A DNA stretch of 64,000 bases from Carpediemonas membranifera. Lineage: Eukaryota > Fornicata. Location: assembly GCA_019828565.1 (NCBI GenBank), contig JAHDYR010000005.1, forward strand, positions 1,116,001-1,180,000, in the 5' to 3' direction. How positions within the stretch are numbered: position 1 is the first letter of the stretch; each line of letters starts with the position of its first letter. Under the pieces are notes generated by a model. It made no database searches. It saw only the letters and a list, made by a program, of their open reading frames with translations, and was not told the DNA's origin. The translations under genes were made by a program, and so were the position numbers. This document shows positions 32,630 to 44,391 of this stretch, one piece after another.

Positions 32630-35184
32630 TCAATTCTGTCTGCTACACTCTCCACACAGGCAGCAAACTAACTCTATGCCATGGTCCGCCAGACTGCATG
32701 ACATCGTGCCCTCCTCACCCCACGTCAGCGTCGTATGCTCTTCTACAAACTCCCACACTTCATCAACAGTCTCCTGAAAGGTCTGGATCATCTCACGAGT
32801 TGGCTCGAAGGTCACGGTGGTCAGTGTGCGGACACCAAACCAATGCTTCGCATCCTTACAGCAGTCGTGAACTCGCACACACTTGAGTCGCTGGAGCTGG
32901 GGGACAGAGTAGTCCTGCCGACCAAAAAGAACGCATGCCCGTCAGGAAGGAACACGCGAGAGTTGTCTGCTCGATCAAGCAAATGCCCTCAAGGACTGCC
33001 TTCCTGTGCAACTTGGCTGCTACCTCCTGGTTCTTGATGAACTCTCGCTCAAAGTACTCCTCTAGGATATAGAACAGCGGCACCTTGAGATGCTTGTGGC
33101 ACAGGGGGCTGCGTCGTGAGTCTGCTGATGCTGTAGAGGTTCTCAGCGCACGGTTTCTCCTTCGTCTTCGCTTCGCTGCTTGATAGCAGGGATATGGAAG
33201 TCTTATCCTTGTTAGGAATGAACGCAATCGTGACGTGAATGAGGTGGGCCACTGCGGCAGCCATGAAGTGAAACGCGACAGCCGCGTCAGTCACAGGTTC
33301 GGACGAGTAGTACATGGCCTGGAGGTAGCCAATGAGCCGAATGATATCTTGAATGCACTCAGGGAGAGCAACGTAGTCCTCTTGGTCGTGGCAGCCATCC
33401 TTACACGTGCGGACGACTGCTCGTTACAACCTACGGTCCTATCGATGCTTCGCATGGACGACATACGGCCAAGCTTGAGGTTGAGGAGCTTATTCTGGAT
33501 GATCTCCTCGCGGGACCCGCGGGTGGTGGGATGCTTCTTGAAAGAACCACAGATATGGGCAACCTGCTCGAGTAAACGGTGCGAGTCGTGCATGAATGGA
33601 GGGCATATGACGATCTTCTCAAGAGGGATGACACTACAATTCTCGAACACCATGCGTTCATTGGTGAAATCGCCATAGATTGCAAGTACATCTTGAACTC
33701 GGTTCGGGTCGTCGACTTCAGCCTGGTATGCTGTCTTATCGTCCAGGTTGTCCTTGATGGTGAGACGATGGCGGCCTGCTATCGGGTGGAGCGCCTTACT
33801 TTTTTTGTGGTAAATCGTGTTGCAAGGGTGTGGATAGTTGGGCCGGCCCGACTTTCTGGACAGCATGTGGCGGAGGGCGGCATGATCGCCCATGACGATG
33901 ACATGGTCGAAGATCGTGACCTCACCAGTGTCTCTGATGGGTATCTGACTCGTATATAGGCGCTCAATCTCCTTCTCGACGCGAGAAAGAGACTCTTCCA
34001 TCAACAAATCACCCTCGCTACCCATATACTCGACTATACGGAAAGGTGGAGTAATCTTGTTGGGGAATGTGAAGCCTGTGGGGTCGTAGATGCGGAGCTT
34101 GAAGGCAGCAGAACCCCCTTTCCACCCGTCAAGCCATAGTAGGATCTTCATGGGGCTAAACGTGACTCCAACCCTGTTGCCAAGGGCGTTCTTGCATCGA
34201 ACGTAGTTGGGCTGGTCCGACTCGAGCCATTCCGGGTGGCGAACAGCTTGCTTGAGGTAACGAACGGCATCAAACCAGACTCGATCAACCTTGTCCCATG
34301 TGGAGCTGTTGAGCCGCTTGCCGAGGGTGACTCCCTGGGTCTGCTTGAGCTCAGGGCGATGACTTGTGGCCTCATCGCTCGTCTCGTAGTGAAGATCAAG
34401 CATTGGCTTCTCCCACTTGAAGTCAATGACGTTCTCCGCGTCCGTCAGGGGCTGGATATCGACACCCTCGTCCACCGTTAGGCGATTGGTGCACTCGAGT
34501 CTCGACTTTGTGCCATTTCTGCCCCACCGCCAGGTCGTGTTGACTGTGACAGACTCCACAGGGACGAGATGACCCAAGAAAGCAACCTCTGGTCTAGTCA
34601 GCGCTGCAACCAGGCCGTTGATCTTGGTGATATTGACCTGCAACTGCTTCACGAAGATATCAGCAGCCTTGCTGGAGATGATTGGCATATGAAGTCGCGC
34701 AGAAAGACTACGGATGAGCTTAAAGAGCTCATGGGTTGCGTTACAACCCGACTTGATGTACATCAGGATAGAAACAAGCTCCAAAAATCTGCTTGTAGTT
34801 GTCAGTTTCCTCAGTTGAGACCTCGTGCTGTCTCCGCAAGCGTTCGTGGGTGACAGCAATACGCGCGTGGTCACGTACGAAGACATCGAAGGTCGGGGCG
34901 ACTCCTCTATGGGAACGTACTGCACGCAAGAAGGGTCGAGAGTCGTGCGGGTCGGCGAAAAATCTCGGATCGACCTCCATGTCCGCAAATAGGCCCTGGT
35001 TAGCCATTTCCAAGATGAGTTCACGGAATTCTCGGCGCTGGCGGCCTCGATCCTGTGTATTTCCGCCAATACCAACAAGGGAGAGGTATGTATGAGCGAG
35101 AATGTAGTTCATACGCTCTGCAGTCCTTGGAGGGCCAGTATTGTCGTAGACAGTGCCTATGAAGGTCTGTATGACAATGTGCAT
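32630..35184 (-). pseudogene. TP1: large transposase-like protein, about 850 codons, frame-broken
   Basis: Several minus-strand frames line up with the TP2 gene at 58238-60600 and together form one gene. Shared blocks in order: LLWLDGWKGG (Asp codon at 34128-34130), TPPFRIVEYMGSEG, VIVMGDHAALRHML (Asp at 33895-33897), CPPFMHDSH, RTVGCNEQ, YYSSEPVTD, EEYFEREFIKNQE, and RVHDCCKDAKHW. It ends in a small Cys cluster, CCLCGEC. Two Asp residues about 78 apart in strand contexts, then an MHxSH block, recall DDE-type transposases with an RNase H fold, but no catalytic Glu is assigned. Breaks lie near 34750, 33400, 33050 and 32880; they could be small introns, decay or indels. Its presence in both gene blocks suggests it belongs to the mobile element. 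Confidence 0.5.
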
Positions 35185-36141
35185 GCTCAGGAATTTTTGC
35201 TGAAGTCACTTTCACATTTCACAAGTTTCACAAGAGTTTGTGAAAGATTTTTGGTTTGGGGCTTCCGCTGCTCTGTTTCCTCCAAAAAGTTGTGAGCAGC
35301 AACTACACTGAGTTTTATACGTATTCTATGCTTCTCATACCCATTGATGCGTTATTGCGCAATTCTGCTTTGCCCTCAAAGGAAAAGTGAATTTGAATTT
35401 CCCCCTGAATCTTGCAAGATACTGCGGAAGTAACGGTAAGAAAAAATGAAACTCGCCAACGAAAGCAGCTGGAAGAAAATGGTAAAAAGTATTGGAACTA
35501 GGACAATATGGTGTACACTCTGAGCAACTTCATTTCTTTCTGGCGTTCACCTGTGTCACGAGCTCTTTGGGCACTGTTTCGGGCGTTAGGACAAACCAAG
35601 GGTTCCATGATCCTTTGTTGATCTAGTTACACCTCTGTTGTTAGCACAATCTTCCAAGACCATCTCATCGTTGATAAAATTTTGCAGATTTTTCGAATGC
35701 GAGAAAATGAAGACTTCCCCACAGAACCTGAGTATGTACGGATAGTACTTGACCCCCATGGATTATCCCCCCATGTTTGGTTTTTGTGGGGAAGTCTTCA
35801 TTTTCTCAATCTCTGATTCAATCATTAATTCATACGGAAGTAGAAGATACTGGAGGCTGAAAACTTCAGAGGGCATTGCTATTAGCTATAAAACACCGCT
35901 GTTAAGATCCCATGTTCGAACGAGCACTTCACATTTACAACATAAAATGCGTTATCCTCTTTTATCAACACTGACACCATGTGATACTTCAAGACGCCAG
36001 ACATGTCTTTTATGCTTCTATAACTACCTTCTAGATGTTCTGGAGGTGCCTGAGATCGCCTGGATCGCGAGGTTTGACCAGCGTTGACACATGAGTATCT
36101 CCAGAGTATCTCCCGGGAGACTCTAGCCATTCTTACAGTAT
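35185..36141. other. AT-rich non-coding region at the right edge of block 2
   Basis: 957 bp without a gene I can support. GAAAAAATGAAACTCG near 35447 resembles GAAAAAATGAACTCG at 45557, just inside the left inverted repeat of the larger element, so this may be a subterminal region of a related element. The A-family array resumes at 36142. Confidence 0.45.
35701..35807. repeat. Fold-back hairpin element with 23-bp perfect arms
   Basis: GAGAAAATGAAGACTTCCCC begins the left arm (35701-35723), which is exactly complementary to 35785-35807, with a 61-nt loop. Size and layout resemble a tiny MITE or a strong cruciform. No clear target-site duplication is seen. Confidence 0.75.
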
Positions 36142-38405
36142 GACTGATGGCATTGCCAGCGCAAGCCCGCGTCTTTCGACCGGCATACTCAGGCGGAGAG
36201 CAAAGTCGTCATCGACCTCAGCCTCGCTCGACAGGATTCGGAGGATGGCCGGGACCGCCTCTTTCTTCTCAAATCCGAGCTCAGCCTCGTAGAGACCGTT
36301 GCCGACTCCACCCGTTGCGGGGGGAACGTTACGGAAGAAGTGCTCCCACTTTGTGAGCGCACAATACTTCGCAATGATCAACGCAGGGGCAGTTGCCTCC
36401 GGCCCCTCCTTGGCCACCATCTCTCCGGCAGCGTTAAGGAGTTGCATCACGCGACTGTTGACCTTGGCCAACTCACCCATCGCATGAGCAGCGGACCCAA
36501 CCGGAACGCCCACGAGGTTTAGGCTGCGTCTTCTTGGGACGCCTCCCGAGGTGTTGCCGTCGGTAACGTCTCTGTGCGCCACAACGCACTTCGACTTGTT
36601 GAGCCGCAGGCCGACTTCGAGGAACTTCTCCCTCGCGATCTCGACAAGGTTGTTAGCCTCTCGGCCGACACCGGGCGTCTGCAAAGGCCGATCAGTCGTG
36701 GCGACTAGATCGTCTTGGTACGCTTGGAGGTGCCAACCCGGGAACGCCTCGCGCAGAACGTCCAGAATGGGCTTGATGCCCAGGCTGAACAGAATAGGGG
36801 ACAGGGGATCTCCTTGATGTATGCCCTCAGCTGACCTTATCACTCCTCCTGACGTGGAGAATAGGAGCCCTTGGCGATACATCGTAGACAGGTAGGGCAT
36901 GAGAGCAGGCATGTAAGCGCGTACCACGTCGAACATGAACGCCCTAGATAGGCATCCATAAGCGTTCGATAAGTCGAGGGAGACAACAGTCCCTCCCTCC
37001 TCGTAGACCCTGGTCACGCTGTCACTCAGCCTCTCCAGGCCGCACTTCTCCCCCACCCCATACTGATCCTTGAGGGTCCGGTCGACGTCGACCAGGCGGG
37101 CCCTCACAGCCCAGGCGAGAGCCTTCGCCGCAACCCGCCGAAGCGAGTCCCCGATGGCCACTCCTCGGATCTTCCCGGCCCCCTTGGGGACCGGGACAAT
37201 GATGCAGTGGCTCAATACCGCGGTGTAGGTCTCGCCGTTCAGGATGTCCTGTACGATCGGCATCAATGCGGCGATGAGTTCATGTCTGGCCACCTTCGCT
37301 GCTATTCTGATATGGAGGAAGGACAAGCCCGACGGCCCTGGGGCCGCCTCGGTCTTTAGAGCGTGTAGTACAGTCTTGAGGGTCCTAGCGGACACCTCAA
37401 CTGACTGCAGTGGCTCTGCGGGGACGTCCTTAAACGGAACATCTGGGCGCAGGCCACTGTAATCCTCCTGCAGTCTCTTCAGCTCTACATCCACCTCCTG
37501 TGGTGACAGGCCCGCATCCTCAGCTACCAGCGCAGTGGCTGCCTTGGACACGAACCCGTGGCGAACCAGTCGCATCACCTTACGCCACTTGGACGGGCGG
37601 CGCTTGGGGCCTTTCGATGCAACCGGCGGTGCGTACAGCGCCTTCGGGTACTCGAGTACCGTCCTCAGGGCCGCGCGCTTCTCGTCCTCGCTCTCCACGA
37701 GGGCCACCCGCTTGAGCTTCTCGATCAGGCCTCTGGCGAATTTCTCGCGTCCCCTCTTGGGGGAGCGATCTTGCCAAGGAAGAGAGCCTGTCCCGGTGGT
37801 AGGAACACGTCGGGTCGATGGGCTGGGTGAGCGGGAGGGGCAGTCGGGGGGCTTGCGGTGAAGCCCACCGCGGTGACGTGCGCTGCTGCGCTCGGCTGCG
37901 ATGACAGCTGGCTACCAGGGGCGTGGACCTCTTCGACAGATGGAAGGAGACTGGCAGGGTCGTTGTTGCCCATCACGTTTCTCCTGATCTCTCGGAAGAA
38001 TTCGGCCGCCACCGACGGAGCTGTTTTGGCAGAACGCAGCGGTGTTGCTTTGGGAGTACTGCTAAGAGTAACACCCGCCGCGTCTAAGAGCCGCTTGAAG
38101 GAATCTACGATGTCCTTCAGTGCTCTCACCGTCAAACGCACAATCTTCTTGTTGTTCACGTCCTTCATCAGCTCGACGATGGCCGCTTCGGAGCACAGCG
38201 TATCAAACACTGTCTCTACATTGCACCAACGTGCGTCAATGAACTCAGCATTGACGAATTTCGCGTAGTCGGTACGAACAGTCTGCAGCAGAAGCTGTAC
38301 GTCCCGAGCAAGCGCGTTTTCGCGCCAATCGGACGTTATGGAAACTCTCATCGCCATCTGGCCTCCAGGATCAGCCTGGGGCTCAGAAAATGACGACATT
38401 TCCAT
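36142..38405 (-). pseudogene. Family A RLE retrotransposon, unit 9 (3' end missing)
   Basis: The 5' two thirds of an A copy: the N-terminal region, the whole RT with QGDPLSP and YQDD, and the linker up to LALAMPSV. The sequence stops at GACTGATGG (36142), so the finger and endonuclease are absent. A missing G near 37760 splits the frame between the N-terminal region and the RT. It differs from unit 3 by a few substitutions, such as ALKTEAAPG. Confidence 0.85.
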
Positions 38406-38420
38406 TTCGGGAGGGAGCAC

Positions 38421-38637
38421 AGTTTATTGCCTTTTGGACGAACTGTATTGCGAGCGGCGAGGCGCAGCCGAGCTTCGCGAGCCTGAGCGCAGCGAAGACG
38501 TCACTCTAGTGGTCAGTATGTCGGGTTTGAGGCACTGCTCGCTCCGAAATCTCCCTTTCGACTCTCCACTCAGTCACAACGAACGCGAACGCGAATAACG
38601 CGCAGATCACGCTCAAAGTACAGAAACAACATCAGTA
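38421..38637 (-). repeat. Family B 3' UTR
   Basis: UTR of the deleted unit 10, abutting unit 9. The shared 48-nt element is at 38450-38497. The junction is the GCACAG type, unlike unit 5. Confidence 0.75.
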
Positions 38638-38807
38638 TTAGTGGTTGAGGCCATTAGCCTCAGCTTGACGGTGCGCAGCATCCGCCTGGCGCATGAACGC
38701 ATGGAACACATGAACTTGCTTTCGCGCCATACGAGTCTCGTACGTCGTCGAGTCACCACCTGGCCTCCAGGATCAGCCTGGGGCACAGAAAATGACGACA
38801 TTTCCAT
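38638..38807 (-). pseudogene. Family B remnant, unit 10 (same deletion as unit 5)
   Basis: Identical deletion junction to unit 5 (AACTTGCTTTCGCGCC at about 38713-38728), and the same CACCACCTGG variant not found in full B copies. The two remnants descend from one deletion event. Confidence 0.9.
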
Positions 38808-38822
38808 TTCGGGAGGGAGCAA

Positions 38823-39040
38823 ACTTTTATGTAATCAACGACAAACTGTCTAGCGAGCGGCGAGGCGCAGCCGAGCTTCGCGAGCCTGAGCGCAGCGAAG
38901 CAGTTTGAGGCTATGGGGTGCGTCGGGGTCCTCCGTCGCTCCATCCAGTGAGTCGCTGGCGAGTCAACAAAACCAACAAGAACACTCTGAAGCGCTCTGC
39001 ACGAGCCGATTGCTACACCAATATCAGAATTGAGTAACAA
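38823..39040 (-). repeat. Family A 3' UTR
   Basis: UTR of unit 11, abutting unit 10. The shared 48-nt element is at 38853-38900. Confidence 0.75.
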
Positions 39041-42000
39041 TTAGTGGGAGAGGCCCAAATCCTCTGCTGCAGCATGTGCTGCGTCGCATTGCTTGATGAA
39101 CGCTGCATATGTGTGCACTTGCCCTCTCATGCACGCCAAGAAAGCGTTATCAGCCATCTCGCGGACCTGCTCAGCCTTAAGACCAAGTTCATCGCGCAAA
39201 TCGTCCGTCCAGCCCCTTCCGTGCACTCTTCCAACGTCACCGTTGTGAAGCGTCACCGCGGGTATGAGCTTGACGTCCCAGTTGGAGTACTGGGCGCGCT
39301 TGCTCGTCATGGCCTGAGACACGTGGTTGCTGACGACGTTGTCAATGACGATTGCCTTCACGCCAGGTTTCGTGAGGAGGATGTCCGCCCGCGCCTTCAT
39401 AGGCTTGGTCCGGTCAATGGTCCACTCACTGGCCTTGTTCAACCACACCTCGGACTGGACTCTCCAGCCATAACCCTTCAGGTCTCTCACCAGCCCGTCC
39501 TTGATAGCGTTGTGACGCTCGTCCAGGCCTCCACGGAGGCATGGGCAGCACAGGGTGTGAGTAGCGTTGCACACAACGGACTGGTGGTTCACGGTGCGTG
39601 CCCTGCAGAGAGGGCAGACGTCAAATCCGGGCGTGAATGCGGGGAGGCCCAGGTGATTGCGGAAGATGGGGGCAACAGCGGCATCGGTTACCGAGCGCCC
39701 AAGAGAGGTCGGGTCGACCATCATGAACGACCGAACGACGTTGGGCGAGACGGCGGCACTCACAGAGAGCTTGGTGGCAATAGATTCCTCAACGAGGCGA
39801 ACCAAGTTCTTCTGCGTGTGGTCGGCGTCAAGAGCCTTCACATCGTCCAAGCCACTAGGCCAGTTCGACGGCGTGTTGAGCTGGGGCGGGAGACACTTGA
39901 TGGCACCCGTCACGCTGTCAGGTGAGCGTGTAACACCCAGCCCTGCCAGTTGTCTCGTGGCCGCGAGGAACGCGGGAGCCCACACGACTGATGGCATTGC
40001 CAGCGCAAGCCCGCGTCTTTCGACCGGCATACTCAGGCGGAGAGCAAAGTCGTCATCGACCTCAGCCTCGCTCGACAGGATTCGGAGGATGGCCGGGACC
40101 GCCTCTTTCTTCTCAAATCCGAGCTCAGCCTCGTAGAGACCGTTGCCGACTCCACCCGTTGCGGGGGGGAACGTTACGGAAGAAGTGCTCCCCACTTTGT
40201 GAGCGCACAATACTTCGCAATGATCAACGCAGGGGCAGTTGCCTCCGGCCCCTCCTTGGCCACCATCTCTCCGGCAGCGTTAAGGAGTTGCATCACGCGA
40301 CTGTTGACCTTGGCCAACTCACCCATCGCATGAGCAGCGGACCCAACCGGAACGCCCACGAGGTTTAGGCTGCGTCTTCTTGGGACGCCTCCCGAGGTGT
40401 TGCCGTCGGTAACGTCTCTGTGCGCCACAACGCACTTCGACTTGTTGAGCCGCAGGCCGACTTCGAAGAACTTCTCCCTCGCGATCTCGACAAGGTTGTT
40501 AGCCTCTCGGCCGACACCGGGCGTCTGCAAAGGCCGATCAGTCGTGGCGACTAGATCGTCTTGGTACGCTTGGAGGTGCCAACCCGGGAACGCCTCGCGC
40601 AGAACGTCCAGAATGGGCTTGATGCCCAGGCTGAACAGAATAGGGGACAGGGGATCTCCTTGATGTATGCCCTCAGCTGACCTTATCACTCCTCCTGACG
40701 TGGAGAATAGGAGCCCTTGGCGATACATCGTAGACAGGTAGGGCATGAGAGCAGGCATGTAAGCGCGTACCACGTCGAACATGAACGCCCTAGATAGGCA
40801 TCCATAAGCGTTCGATAAGTCGAGGGAGACAACAGTCCCTCCCTCCTCGTAGACCCTGGTCACGCTGTCACTCAGCCTCTCCAGGCCGCACTTCTCCCCC
40901 ACCCCATACTGATCCTTGAGGGTCCGGTCGACGTCGACCAGGCGGGCCCTCACAGCCCAGGCGAGAGCCTTCGCCGCAACCCGCCGAAGCGAGTCCCCGA
41001 TGGCCACTCCTCGGATCTTCCCGGCCCCTTGGGGACCGGGACAATGATGCAGTGGCTCAATACCGCGGTGTAGGTCTCGCCGTTCAGGATGTCCTGTACG
41101 ATCGGCATCAATGCGGCGATGAGGTCATGTCTGGCCACCTTCGCTGCTATTCTGATATGGAGGAAGGACAAGCCCGACGGCCCTGGGGCCGCCTCGGCCT
41201 TTAGAGCGTGTAGTACAGTCTTGAGGGTCCTAGCGGACACCTCAACTGACTGCAGTGGCTCTGCGGGGACGTCCTTAAACGGAACATCTGGGCGCAGGCC
41301 ACTGTAATCCTCCTGCAGTCTCTTCAGCTCTACATCCACCTCCTGTGGTGACAGGCCCGCATCCTCAGCTACCAGCGCAGTGGCTGCCTTGGACACGAAC
41401 CCGTGGCGAACCAGTCGCATCACCTTACGCCACTTGGACGGGCGGCGCTTGGGGCCTTTCGATGCAACCGGCGGTGCGTACAGCGCCTTCGGGTACTCGA
41501 GTACCGTCCTCAGGGCCGCGCGCTTCTCGTCCTCGCTCTCCACGAGGGCCACCCGCTTGAGCTTCTCGATCAGGCCTCTGGCGAATTTCTCGCGTCCCCT
41601 CTTGGGGGAGCGATCTTGCCAAGGAAGAGAGCCTGTCCCGGTGGTAGGAACACGTCGGGTCGATGGGCTGGGTGAGCGGGAGGGGCAGTCGGGGGCTTGC
41701 GGTGAAGCCCACCGCGGTGACGTGCGCTGCTGCGCTCGGCTGCGATGACAGCTGGCTACCAGGGGCGTGGACCTCTTCGACAGATGGAAGGAGACTGGCA
41801 GGGTCGTTGTTGCCCATCACGTTTCTCCTGATCTCTCGGAAGAATTCGGCCGCCACCGACGGAGCTGTTTTGGCAGAACGCAGCGGTGTTGCTTTGGGAG
41901 TACTGCTAAGAGTAACACCCGCCGCGTCTAAGAGCCGCTTGAAGGAATCTACGATGTCCTTCAGTGCTCTCACCGTCAAACGCACAATCTTCTTGTTGTT

Positions 42001-42249
42001 CACGTCCTTCATCAGCTCGACGATGGCCGCTTCGGAGCACAGCGTATCAAACACTGTCTCTACATTGCACCAACGTGCGTCAATGAACTCAGCATTGACG
42101 AATTTCGCGTAGTCGGTACGAACAGTCTGCAGCAGAAGCTGTACGTCCCGAGCAAGCGCGTTTTCGCGCCAATCGGACGTTATGGAAACTCTCATCGCCA
42201 TCTGGCCTCCAGGATCAGCCTGGGGCACAGAAAATGACGACATTTCCAT
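39041..42249 (-). pseudogene. Family A RLE retrotransposon, unit 11
   Basis: A full-length A copy with an intact C-terminal end. It carries a 3-nt in-frame deletion in the region after the finger (near 39521), extra G and C bases near 40168 and 40192, a missing C near 41025, and missing G bases near 41607 and 41692. All the single-base changes are in homopolymers. The EKFFEVGL variant is shared with unit 6. RT and endonuclease motifs are otherwise unchanged. Confidence 0.85.
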
Positions 42250-42264
42250 TTCGGGAGGGAGCAC

Positions 42265-42482
42265 AGTTTATTGCCTTTTTGGACGAACTGTATTGCGAGC
42301 GGCGAGGCGCAGCCGAGCTTCGCGAGCCTGAGCGCAGCGAAGACGTCACTCTAGTGGTCAGTATGTCGGGTTTGAGGCACTGCTTGCTCCGAAATCTCCC
42401 TTTCGACTCTCCACTCAGTCACAACGAACGCGAACGCGAATAACGCGCAGATCACGCTCAAAGTACAGAAACAACATCAGTA
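42265..42482 (-). repeat. Family B 3' UTR
   Basis: UTR of B unit 12, abutting unit 11. The shared 48-nt element is at 42295-42342. The junction is the GCACAG type. Confidence 0.75.
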
Positions 42483-44391
42483 TTAGTGGTTGAGGCCATT
42501 AGCCTCAGCTTGACGGTGCGCAGCATCCGCCTGGCGCATGAACGCATGGAACACATGAACTTGCTGCCGCATACAGGCCATCATGACCGCGTCGGCAATC
42601 TGCCCAACAGTTTCGGCATCAAGGCCCAAAACGTCGCGCATCTCATCGGTCCATCCTCTCCCATGCACAGCACCAACACCACCACTCTGGCGAACGACCA
42701 CGGGAATAACCCGGACGTTCCAGTTGGCGTACTGCTCCTTCTTGCTCCGCATAGATGCAGACGCGTGATTGCTCACCACTACGTCAAGCACAACGGGTTC
42801 GGTATGGCCCGGTCTGGTCAAGAGGAGGTCCGCCCGCGCCTTGACCCGTTTGGTCCGGTCCACAGTCCACTCGCTGCCCCGTCCGAGCCAATGCTCAACT
42901 CTTACGCGCCAGGGGTGCCCGCGCAGCAGTTTGGCGAGCGTGTCGCGAATTTGGTCGTGCCGCTCCGATCCCAGCCCCTCCCTCAGGAAGGGACAGGTAA
43001 GAGAATGCTCGGCTGAGCAGGGGACAGACCGGTGGTTAACACTACGGGCCAGGCATAGCGGACAGACGTCGTGGCCTGTCTCAAAGGCAGGAAGGCCGAC
43101 ATGGTTGCGAAGCATCGGTGCAGCACCCTCGTCACAGGGGTTACGACCCATAGCGGCTGGATCAGCCGCGAGTAGAGACCTGATCACGTTTGGCGAGTCG
43201 ACTGAAACAGTCAGTTGGCTGGAAATGTTATCCTGCAGGAGGCGTACCAACTTCTTCTGCGTGCTCTCGAGTGAGAGCTTTCTGACATCGCCATATGATG
43301 TCGGCCAATCCTTGGGCGTCGCGGCGAGAGCCGGGATGCATGGCAGTGCGTCTTGGATGAGAGCCTCGGGCCTTTCGACCTTCAGCTCTATGAGTTGTCG
43401 TGCGGCACCCAGATAGGCTGGGGCCCACACAACAGAGGGCATGGCCAATCCGAGCCCGCCTTGACTGACCGGCAGACAGAGCCTTGCGGCGAAGTCCTTG
43501 TCAGTCTCTGCGCTGGACTGGAGCAGTTTCAGGATGGCGGAGACCACCTTCTGCTGTTCGAAGTCCAGTTGCGACTCGAACATGTCACCCCCGCCCGGCG
43601 AAACATTGCGGAAGAAGTGCTCCCACTTGGTGAGGGCACACAGTTTCGTCACTAGGAGGGCAGGGGCGACGGCTTCCGCGCCAATGTCAGAGACCATCGA
43701 TGCAGCAGCGTCAAGCAGCTCCATAACCTTGCGGTTAGCAGAGCCTAGCTCCCGCATGATGTGCGTGGCGGAGCCGATTGGAACACCAACCAGCTTGGTA
43801 TCGCGTCTCCGTGGGACGCCACCAGTTGTGTTGCCGTCAACGACATCCTTATGGGCTAGCACGCACTTGGCACGGTTGAGGCGGAGGCCAACCTCGTTGA
43901 ACTTCTGAGCGGCGAGTTCTGTGAGATTGTTGGCCTCACGGCCGACCCCAGGCGACTGTAGCGGGCGGGTAGTGGTGGCTACAATGTCATCCTGGTAGGC
44001 ACGGATGCACCACCCAGGGAAAGCCTCGCGCAAGACGTCCAGAATGGGCTTAACGCCTAAGCTGAAAAGAATTGGCGAGAGCGGGTCCCCTTGGTGAATG
44101 CCTTCGGCCGACCTCATGGTGATGCCGGAGGTAGAGAAAAGTAAGCCCCGTCGGTACATGGTCGACAGGTATGGGATGAGCGCCGGCATGTAGGCCGCCA
44201 CCACCTTCATGGCGAAGGCCCTCGACAAGCATCCATAGGCGTTGGAAAGGTCGAGTGTGAGCACTGTACCGCCACTTCGGTAGACTGCACTCACCTCCTC
44301 TCCCAACCTCTCCAAGCCGCACTTCTCACCTACTCCGAACTGGTCCTTCAGGGCACGATCGACGTCAACCAGCCGCTTACGGACGGACCAG
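42483..44391 (-). pseudogene. Family B RLE retrotransposon, unit 12 (5' truncated)
   Basis: The C-terminal 635 or so codons of B in one open frame: RT from the WSVRKRLVDVD segment on, YQDD, CCHC finger and endonuclease. B sequence ends at GGACCAG (44391), followed directly by unrelated plus-strand coding sequence. The first 45 or so codons of the longer open frame (from 44531) belong to that neighbour's antisense and are not B. This is the longest unbroken B reading frame in the window. Confidence 0.88.
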
